Assembly: GCF_964204645.1 (NCBI RefSeq)
Contig: NC_134031.1
Span: 13,246,501 to 13,310,500, forward strand
DNA length: 64,000 bases
Source of the DNA: Tubulanus polymorphus
Lineage: Eukaryota > Nemertea > Palaeonemertea > Tubulaniformes > Tubulanidae
Direction: 5' to 3'
Shown here: piece by piece, positions 23,841-35,000 of the stretch
How the letters are laid out: each line of letters opens with the position of its first letter
Numbering within the stretch: the first letter of the stretch is position 1
Notes under the pieces: model-generated
What the model saw: only the letters and a program-made list of their open reading frames with translations
Database searches by the model: none
What the model was told of the DNA's origin: nothing
Made by a program: the position numbers and the translations under genes

Positions 23841-25264
23841 CAAAACCATACCCACTTGGAAAGTGGTTTCAAGTGCTCAACAATGCAACAATGTCAATAT
23901 TCAACCAATGGTGAACATATACATAAACTAGTGACCTTGAAACTCACCACATTCATAGAACATGTCAGCAGCTACAATTTTACAATTGGTTGCGATAACA
24001 TTATATGCCTCGGTACCAATGAAATATGGATTAACTAGGTAATTCTACTATTTAACACCCCCTGGTGACCATATGCAAAACCTAATGACCTTTAAACTCA
24101 CCACATTCATAGAACACGTCAGCAGCTACTATTTTACAATTGGTTGTGACAACAAAATATGCCTAGGTACCAATATAATAAGGAAATACTAAGTTATTCT
24201 AACTATTCAACGCCCCTGGTGACCATAGAATAACTAATGACCTTGAAACTCACCCCAATCATAGACCATGTCATGTGCTACAACTTTGCAATTGATTGTG
24301 GTAACAGAATATGCATAGGTATGAATATAATAAGGAAATACTAAGTTATTCTACTATTCAACGTCCCCTGGTGAGCATATAGAATAACTAATGACCTTGA
24401 GATTCACCACAATCATAGAACATGATATGGGCTACAACTTAGCAATTGATTGTGGTAACAAATTATGCATAGGTACGACCATGATATACAAATACTAAGT
24501 TATTGTATTATTCAATGCGCCCTGGTGGCCATATACAATAACCAATGATTCCAAAAATCACCAAAATAATAGAATACTATATGAGCTACAATTTTCCTAT
24601 TGATTGTGGTAAGAAAATACTTAGGTATCAATATAATGTGGAAAAACTTTTTTCCACCTACGAATGAGTACTGATGATAGCAAGATGGCCATCAATTGCG
24701 TGATAATTGGCTGATCAAAAATACCTATCTCAGGTATTAAAGATCCATTTTCAAAGAATACCCATTACAATTTGCCATTAAAGAAAGGCGAATGAGTAGG
24801 AGGCTACAGGACTCAGAATTTGGGCAAAAGATTGACATCTTTTGGCACAAAAAAGGTCAGGGGCGATGGAATTTTTGGTTGCCGCGGCCAATTGCCTTTT
24901 CTTTATAGATCCCAAATATTGCCGCGGCGAATATACTTTAATTTCGTCAAAAACATTGTAAGGATAGAAAGAAAAATACTATTCAGTAAATTATTAATGT
25001 GGCTTTCGCCGCTGCAGTCGCTACGATTCCACCGCCACTGAAGGTTATAGGACAGCGGCCATCTTGAGTCCAATCAACCCAATTTTTCTTATGCTGATTG
25101 GCCCTTAGGGGATTCAAATATATAGGAAAGATCAAGGTAAGTGAAATATCAAGACGTTACATTGAAGCGTCTTCAAAACTTCCCAAAATAACTGGATTCC
25201 GTCTACGGACGGACGGACGAAAAGTGAACACAATAGCCCGCTGGGACTAAAGTCGCAAGTGGGC
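23841..25264 (+). mobile_element. GCCCACTTGGGA-family non-autonomous transposon, copy 1
   Basis: It begins near ACCCACTTGGAAAGTGG and ends CCCGCTGGGACTAAAGTCGC then AAGTGGGCT. Four to five internal units of about 152 bp (each starting near CAACGCCCCTGGTGACCA) are followed by a unique segment and a GACGGACGGACG run just before the right end. No coding capacity. The ends are the most diverged of the family. Confidence 0.8.
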
Positions 25265-25589
25265 TATAAAGGCAAAATTCATCAGACTTAAGATGAGGAT
25301 GTACGTTTTGATGAAGTGAAAGACTGTGAGTGGGGAATTCCCAGGAAATCCCAACAAATAAAGGGGATATTTGTAAAAATCACGTTGTGTTTCCTGCACA
25401 AAGTACGTACTACAAACATTGCAACTCCCCTTAGAAAAGTATGTACGCCTTGAGCTCACCCCTCCCCTCCCCCTGTATGTTTTTCTAAAAACCACACTCC
25501 TCCCCCTTCATGCATACATACGTACTTTATGCATGACCCCTAATTGATGAGGCAAATTTCACCAAGAACTATAAATGGGAAAACCCAGG

Positions 25590-25650
25590 CTGTGCACTCT
25601 GGCTAGTGTGGTAGGGTTTCGTACGGTTTGAATCCCTGCTAGGCAGGATG
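25590..25650 (+). repeat. tRNA-derived SINE-like sequence
   Basis: GCACTCTGGCTAGTGTGG (A-box-like) is followed by CGGTTTGAATCCCTGC (B-box-like). It matches the layout at 8385-8490 and 37955-38045. Confidence 0.5.
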
Positions 25651-25982
25651 TGTTCTTTGCACATAGTCAGTAAATTAATAAATTAGCCCCCATGTTAACA
25701 AAAACCCTGGATCCGCCCTTGGTCATGGTGGCCCTTTTGATAAATGCAGCACTGCTGTCTTACCAAACCTAGGGGGGATATTTACCGGGGGATTATCACT
25801 TACATTCTAACCAGGACATATCACAGGGTTGATACGAACTGGTCGAAATGGATTTGTTACAGATTCGGTTTGATACAATTCAGCTTCCCGATTATACCAT
25901 AATTTTTCAATTGTCCAAGATGATTTAAACCAGGCATGTACTGTTGTCTAACCATATACAAAATAATCAAATAGCTGCTTAC

Positions 25983-26092
25983 CCAAGATCTATTGGTTTT
26001 ACGCATTCATCTGACTTATTTCTGACGTTATTGACTATTGTTGATACTGGAAACATCTCAACACCTGACTTTGGAGACAGTAATTCTATAGC
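25983..26092 (-). CDS. HMCES: HMCES exon 8 (end of SRAP domain)
   Basis: The acceptor TTTGTAG opens AIELLSPKSGVEMFPVSTIV, then NNVRNKSDECVKPIDL, donor GTAAGC, phase 2. V-x-x-x-V-N-N-x-R-x-x-x-x-E-C is the conserved SRAP ending. Further C-terminal exon(s) should lie to the left or be lost in repeats. Confidence 0.93.
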
Positions 26093-29000
26093 CTACAAAA
26101 TACTTAATCAATCATTTATTCAATCACAGCAAAGGAAATTGCAAGTCTTTTTAAAACGTGTGCACAAAATATATCACATTTGTGTCAATTGCTATGGTCC
26201 ACTAGGCTGTTATTGTTTCTAAATACTATTTTTGAACTGAAGCTTCAATCCAAAGGCTTATATGTTAATTAAGAGGTAGCAGGTAATAATCCCCAAAAAA
26301 GGGGCACTACAGCCAGCCAGTCCGCTTTTCATAAAAGGCTCTTGATGTAAACTGTGGGTTATATTTGTCAAAATACACTCCCCGCTCAATATAATTTACG
26401 CAGTGAAATTGTGTAGCATTTCTGACCACAAATACTAGCCGCGTTCACACTAGATACAGCGCTTATGAAGTACCGTACTTCGCTGGTGCCGAATCCACCA
26501 AAATACGGTGCTTACACAGCCAGTTACGTTCACACGTTAAATTAACGTTCAAGCCGCGTATTTCAGTACGGAACTGAATAACTCGCGAATAGGCCTCGAA
26601 TAATTTGTGTAAAGTGTGAACGCTTGGTACCTTACTGAAATCCTAGAGTGAACGCAGCTACAAATAAAGCCAACCACTAAATTGATCTAAATTAGGCCTA
26701 TGACTGAAAATGCATTCACTTAAGTGAGTGTATACATATATATCTTTATTTAAGTTTCATCTCATATATAAACAAGCCAGCCTATAATAAGGCTTACAAA
26801 GACACATTGATAATTACAAGATACATAAAAAAACCACATTTTACAAAACTCATACCACGTTTAGGTTTTAAACTTTTAAACTCTAAGTTCTAACTTGATT
26901 AAGTTAGGAGTTGCGAAGTTTCATTGCAGCTAGTGTAATGACTAATCTAGTGAATTATGCAAGTAGTTAGTGGTCACAAGTATTTACAAGGGTTAAGCCA
27001 CGATCACACGGAGACGATTTGGCCTGGGCTAAATTGACACGGGTGAGGCTCAAGTCAAATTTGGCCCATGCTTAATAAGAAAGCGCTCTCGCACGCAAAC
27101 TACTCACTTGATACTAAACAATGCTCAAACGAAGCGAAGTGAGTCATTTTCGATACAAGTTGTTGCAATGCAAATGCAATAATTTGTCCCATGCTAAAAG
27201 ACTGATGAAGTGACTGTGTGCCAAACTGTAAAACTTGCAACTGCTGTGCTACATAGGATATGAATAATATACATGTATTTCGATGGACAAACCTTTTCTA
27301 AAGGTGTATTCCCTGAATCGAGCCATTGTCTGATTTCATCTTCACCCTCCAATATCGCCTGAAAAATTTTACAGATTTTTTGGTAGAATACATGGTATAT
27401 CTGAAGATTCAAGTTTTAATGGTTTTACTTTGTGATAGAATCTTACTGGCATGCGAGTATGAATGGCTGACATTGGTTTTGAAGCATCCACAGTTATCAC
27501 ACTGTAACTGTATAATGGTTTTCCACTCTGAAAATATGAGAAATTTCTAACAAATATCAGTGTCATATTATCACCGCCATTTTCTGATGGAATACAATAT
27601 ACAACAATATGTCGAATACATTTGAACCAACATATCAAGTTTTCAGATGGATTTTGCACAATACTACGGGATGGAGATAAGACTGGAGATTAAGGGTTTC
27701 ATAATCAATCAACAATTTCATAAAATAATATACTGGTACTGTCAAATGGATAATGTCAAATGGATAATTTTTCCAAATAATTTAAGTTGTTCTTGTTTTA
27801 ATAACTTACATCAGTTTTATTCACATCAAAAACCCCAGCCATAGTAAGAAGACGCTTCCCATTCCAATCTGAAACACAAATTCAATTGTAGTCATCAATA
27901 TTCAACTCCCCTGGTTGCGAAATTAAACTACCGTATTTTCCGGCCAATAAGCCGATTTTCTAGCCTCAGATTTTTACCCAAAATATCGTGATCGGCTTAT
28001 TGGGCGGATACGATCTGACATAAAAAATCACTTCCTGATCTATGCCACTCTAATGCTCTCAATGATCGTCAAAATCAAGAAAAGTGGTCGATATTTATTT
28101 GAGGTCATTATTTACTACCAATTATAATCTATTTTGAACTATTTTATTTTTACTTTGATTGTTCCATCACCGCACAGCGGCAATGGTATACATTTATATA
28201 ACGCGCGAGTTCATCGTACTACCACGTGTCAGTTCATACATTAGAATATATGCAAATCAGCAGTGAGCCGCGTACTGCGTGTATGGCTGTGTGTATAGTA
28301 ATCAGCTGAGTGAGTCTATATATAGCACAGTCACTCGGCGATGATAGTATACACAGCACTCTCACACATCGGCGGGCGCTACTGTCAGCCTCTTAAATCG
28401 TCAATTAAGACAAACTAATTGACAAATCAGTGAATTAAAATCTCTGATGAAGGGCCTCGGCTTATTGGGCGAAGCTTTATGAAATCCATGTATTTTAGGC
28501 TAAAAAACTGCCCTCGGCTTATTGGCCGAGTCGGCTTATTGGCCGGAAAATACGGTATGCCAGCGGTAAAAATCATCAAATATCAAGACTATATGTTAAT
28601 ATAAGGGTCAAAACAAAATATGGGATAGTAAATTGCAGGCCCCTGATGAAGTAGTATCTTGGGGTAAATCAAAACTTCATATTCTATGCAATTTTATACA
28701 ATATATTGCTACCAAGTTCTTGTTAACATTCAAAATGGACGATTTAATCGATTGATGGTAAGGAAAGTTGTCAAGCTTGCATAACATTGCATGATTGAAG
28801 CAATAACAAAATGATAGCGCTATTTTGAAATTTTTGTAACCAGTCCAATTCTTGATAACTAAATATAGGTCTTGAGACCATCATTGGGACCATCATCGAT
28901 CATAAGATATTGAATTGGATGTGAACATGCGGGACAGGATGGCCACCAGTCGGCAATCTTGATTCTGACCAGGCCAATTTATGGACTGGAGATGTGTCAA

Positions 29001-32000
29001 TAAACCATCACTAGAATTGGATAATAATAACTTCCCAAAAAACTTGATTCCATCTACAAACAACAAGCGAACACAACAGCCCACTGGGAAAAAGATCCGA
29101 AGTGAGATGAAATGCCATTTTACCAAGAGCTACGCTAGCTCTTGGCTGAAGAAAATATTTAACAAAATAGATACGGATCATCATCTATTGACAAAAATGG
29201 CAAATGCCAGGCCTCGAAATTAATGGTGGCAGCGGCGGCATTTGCCACTGGCTACACAACCACTGCTGCCGGTTGGTCTCCTTACTGGCGGCAATGAAAT
29301 GCCGTCGGTGAATTTATTTCTATTATTGCCGTAGGTGATATAAATAACCCGCGGCAAACCTGGTTCACAATATAGGTCAGCCGTCAATCACCCGCAGTTC
29401 TTGACGCTGCATTATAAAATATAAATTAGCGCTGCCACTTGACCTATTTATCTAACTTCAGTCAGAGCTCCATCCAGATTTACTGATAAACAATGCCCAG
29501 CATACATCTATAAGAAATACGGGCGGCATCAGCAGTGAGCCGTGCATGTGTCTGTCTATACAGGTTTCAATAATCGCATGCATAGAATAGTCACGGCAAT
29601 GAATAAACACATCAGCTTGGCGACTATTGTACTTAGTGTTTTTCAGCCTCTTACATCCTCAATTAAGACAAACGAATTGACAAATCAGTGAATCAAATTA
29701 TCTGACGAAGGGTAATTGGGCGAGTTTCTGGAGTTTGCACTGGAAAATATTACCATTTTAATTTCAAAAGGGCACAGAAGTTTTGCAACGGGAGCACGTG
29801 CTTCTTGTGCTCCCATCTAGATTCACCCCTGGCCATCTCTTTCCGGAAGGGCGCATACAATTAAGATGATTTCTTATTTACCTTTTTCTTTACCTTTATC
29901 ACCATTACCATCATCATCATCATTATCCACAACATCATCAGCTACACAAGGGTCTTGTGGTTGCTTCTCAGAATCATTACCAGTGTCGGTGTCATTCCAT
30001 GGAAAATGTACAAAATATGGCTGCTTTTTGCCGGCAGCATCCTTTTTCCACTCAAAAAATCTGTGAAATGATGAAATGTATGACAAAATCAAAGGAAATC
30101 AAAGAACATGTTCGCGTGATTTTCCTTGGTAATGATGACTAATATGAATCAGGGTTATGGTTAGGTTTAGTGTTTTCTTGTTAATCAGGGATCCCAGGGG
30201 GCCTTACAGCAAATGCGCGGAAATTTCAGATGTTCCAAAAAGTATAGAAAATTGAATAAGTCAGTATCACGGCAATGCACCCACTACGTGGGTGCCTGAG
30301 CGCCGTAGGCACGAGTGGGGGGAGCTCGGCTAGAGAATTTTAGAGTTTTTCCATCCAAGAGAGTGGTTTTCCATGAAGATAGTGTATTTTTGCAGCTGCA
30401 TTACCGGCTTTTTTTTTATCTATCATGTCACACGATGGGGCCACCATCTTGATTCTCACGTGAGTCACGTGAGTCAGTGAGATGGTTCGAATCCCATCAA
30501 TGTTAAATGAGAACACTGGGGGCCGACTCTATTATCGCATCGGGATATCAATCCGGATAATGCAGTGAATTCAGTGAAATAGAGTGTAAATGGAAGAATA
30601 GTGGAAAACAACTGTGGTAACAGCTAATGGACTGGTTGCCTGTCTAAACGCACGTATATCTTCTTAACCGAACGGCGCCACTATCCGCTTTCACACCACC
30701 TCACCTTCTATTCTTAGAGGTAGGAGTAGGGTTAGGGTTAGGTTTAGGTTTGGAATCATCATAAATAGTTAAAAAATTTTCAGTTCCGTGTCTTGGCCAC
30801 GTTGGTACAGCGGGTAAGGGCACTGCATCACAATGGGTTCTGCGTTTGAAACCAAATTTTTCTCCAATTTCTACTTAGGATTTTCCAACAATTACTGTGC
30901 ATGCATATTTAGCAATGTCAGTTCGATTGTTGGAACTAACTCTACCCTGAAAATAATGCTTATCAAATATCACGATACAAACTGAGGCAATATTTCACGT
31001 ACCCATCTACAACTACAACACAACGTCGGCCCTTTGACAATGGTGTCTTGAACATATTCTTACTGTTGATCGAGTCTGCACGACAGTTAATTGTAGAAAA
31101 TGAAAACTTTTCTGGCGGGCCATTATACCAAGATGGAATCAAACCCCACCTCATTGGCTGCAACACAAATTCAGTTTCCTCAGTAACAGTCTCAACTTCT
31201 TCGTCTTGTTTATCTTTAAAACTATTTGCCGATACCATTACAGGCCTGTGATTAGAGATAAACATATATCATATTACTTGTACATAGAAAAATACTTGCA
31301 ATACGAAATAAGTCCTTTAAGTCATTATTCTAACTAACTACAGTAGACTCCCCATACCTCGGATCCACATAACTCGGAATATCGTTTTGCACAGACAGAA
31401 GTAAGTACTTTTAAACAAGGTGCCCATGGGCACCGTTAGATTCAGCGCAGAAATTAGTGAATTGAAGGAGTTAATTATATCCACCATACTAGACCATACA
31501 TAGGTATAGTAAGGTGCTCTATCAGCTTATACTTGACATAAAAGGAAATGCATGTTATAAAAGTATAAGGTAATTAGATTTTAAATGACAAACAGTTGTT
31601 TATACAAGGAAGAGAAGGTATAACACATTTAAAGTAGGCCTGATATATTTTGAAGTGAAATACATACATTATAATCGTAATAGGTTATAAGCATCCTAAT
31701 GAATTAAATGTTTTCGTTAAATCAAAAGCATCTCAGATGTCATATCTATATTTTTGATGCTGAAGCTGATATCAAATCTAGCTGTATCAGGAGATGAGAA
31801 AGTATTCATACAAACTCTGTCCGGATTTTCAGGATTCAAAGCCAAGACCTAAGGCCAAAAAATTGATACCTTGTCTCCCTAAATACTGCAAACTACACTG
31901 CGCATCGACAAACAATTTTCAGCACAGTAAATGAAAAATCATTGTCAACGTTATTTCTTCTTTTGTAGTTTCCTCATCGATGAATTTTATATGTTGTATC

Positions 32001-35000
32001 AGTAATATATAACTAGGGGTCCAGGGACACCAAGCCCACTTGGGAAGTGGTTTCAAATGCTCAACAATTTAACAATTTCTATATTCAATGCCCCCTGGTG
32101 ACCATATACAAAAACCAATGATCTTGAAACTCACCACAATCATAGAACATGTCAGCAGCTACAATTTTGCAATTGATTGTGATAACAAAATATGCCTCGA
32201 TACCAATTCAATATGGAAATACTAAGTTATTCTACCACTCAACACCCCCAGGTGACCAAATGCAAAACCCAATGACCTTGAAACTCACCACAATCATAGA
32301 ACATGTCATGAACAACAACTGCAATTGATCATGGTGACAAAATATGCTTACTGTCTGTCACACCTGCTCTCTGTGTGACGTTTTGGTCCGTAATTTCGTC
32401 AATCAACAGTTTATTTACCTTTATTACGCATCAATTTGTTCAGTGAGGACTTTGCATTCAGAAATAAACAAAAAGTTTTACTAAAGTTGTTTTTGTTTTC
32501 ATTTATGAAACGGAAACATTACAGTGACGTCATCACCTGCTCATAAGCATACCAAAATACAGTAGGTGGCGCCACATGATGCGCCATAAAAGCCGTTTTT
32601 CAGCATTACAGGGGCGTATGCTAGGTAAACTATCGCTGATAGATGAAAATACAAACAAATCTATGCCACTTCATGATTTATCGCAAATTCCTTACCGAAC
32701 AAAATTGATTGTGGTATCAAAATATGCATAGTACAAATATGATATAGAAATACTAAGTTATTGTATTATTCAACGCCCCCTGGTGGCCATATACAAAATC
32801 CAATGACGTTGAAACTCACCAAAATTATAGAACACGTTATGAGCTACAACTTTCCAATTGATTGTGGTGACACAATATGCTTAGGTATCAATATAATGTG
32901 GAAAAACTTTTTCCAACCTACGAATGTGTACTGATGACACCCAAGATGGCCACCAATTGTGCCATAATTGGCTGGTAAAAAATACCTATCTCAAGTATAA
33001 AAGATCCCTTTTCAAAGAATACCCATCACAAATTGCAATGAGAAATAGTTAACCAGTAGGAAGCTACAGGACTCAGAATTCAGGCCAAAATTGACATTTT
33101 TGGGCACTAAATAGGTCATAGGACGGCCATCTTGAGTCTGATCGAACCAATTTTTCTAATGCTAATGGGTCCTTAGGGATTCAAATATATATGAAATATC
33201 AAGGTAATTGCTCCAAGCGTCTCCAAAATTTCCCTCAAAAAGTTCAAAAATGTGTAAAAAGTGCTGATTTTGGCGAACAATGGCTGCCAGTCGGCCATCT
33301 TAATTCTGTCAGGGCCAGTTTTTGGGCTGAAGATGTGTCTAGGGTATATACATGTGTAACCCAAATATCAAGACATTACATTGAAGCGTCTTCAAAACTT
33401 CCCAAACTAACTGGATTCTGTCTACGGACGGAAGGACGGACGAACGGATGGACGAAGAGTGAATGCAATAGCCTGCTGGTACTAAAGTCCCAAGTGGGCT
33501 TAAAAGCTTCTTGTAAATTTGACGGCAAATGTTGTACAATACTGCTCATGTTGTTTACGTTAGTAGATCAAGATGACGTCACACTACATCGCTAAAAATC
33601 CCCAAAAAGGCATTAAATTGCCAATTTACCCAATTTAGGCTTCATCAATAGCCTTCAAAAGCAGTTGCCACTTAGCTGCCATAATAACAGCCATCTTAAT
33701 GCATACCTTAGCCCGTGAATCATTTCCCACTCGGAGGAGATAGGGGTCAACAAGAATTCAGCACTCTGTTTTATACTAATAGATTCAGCTGTGCTGAATC
33801 TAAAAATAATTCATTCTCAAATAAATTTCTTCGTCTAGCTTGGAATTCTATAACTTGGAAAATCACACACCTCGGAACATTTTTTAAAAGAATATGACGA
33901 AAATATCACATAAGTCAGATATTCCGAATAACCTCTGAGACCCGATACACTATTTTCCCGCCATTGAGAATACTGTCGCGGATGTGACCGCCTAGTGGCC
34001 ACCAGTCTTTATATCTAGCCAATCAGAAGCTTGGTAATGTCGATAGTGAAAAACATTGCATCCGATAGACTTAATGTAAAGGCTGATGGCTGTGTTTCTG
34101 AAGTACAACAGGAACAAGAAATGTTTGGGGTGAAAGAGTTGGCCAGGAGGATGTTGTATAACAGTGATTATTTCACTTCATTTCACTTTAGGTGTCAGGG
34201 CACCACAGTATTGGGGAATCCTGGTTTTGTTGTGGTAACAGAAATGCACTTGTACATGTCAAGGATTGAATCAGTTTGGCTGCATAGTTCTGTACACACG
34301 AGAAGATACAAAAATAGTACTTAAAAGACACATAGGTACGTAAGAAAATATATTTTTGAAAGTGGTTTATTCATCCACAATAGTTTTTTTGGTTAACAGG
34401 ATACTTTCGTACCGTTTAACCCTTTCATGACCGCACTATATGTTCTCTAATGGCCCGGGCATTTTTTCCAAAACCTTCAAACCCCCAAAATACGCAGAAT
34501 AGGGCTTATATCATGTTTATAATGCATGCACGTAATGTCCCTAGTGTTAGTCTTTTGATTCTGATCAGTTTTGGCCAAAAAAAATTTTAAGGGTCCAAAA
34601 GACCCCAGAAAAGCCCAAAAATTAGGGTCAAGGTCACATGCCTGGAGGACCCCCTTGCCGATTTTTTATGACCGTAAAAACCATCAAAATATATTTAGAA
34701 CATATCTAGCTCGTGTCTAATTGACTATTCATTCATATGCAAATTTTGTTATCATTTCTAACGCCAGGGGGAGCTTAGGGGGTCTTTCAGGCCTGGTCCA
34801 GGCCTGGCAATTTGACCTCCAAACGGCCCACAACATCCCTTTAGAATGACATCACCATTGTAATTTTGCTTCACTGGATGCTGCTGTTGATATGAACGAC
34901 AGTACGACAACTTCCATAAGTTTATCTACTCTGCTGTGAAAGAAAATGCCATCCGGTATGTCATACCAGACTGGGCTATTCCGTGATTTCTGTATCCGGT

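Noticed and set aside
30722-30752. Telomere or chromosome end
   Set aside because: Only a few degenerate TTAGGG units embedded in an intron.
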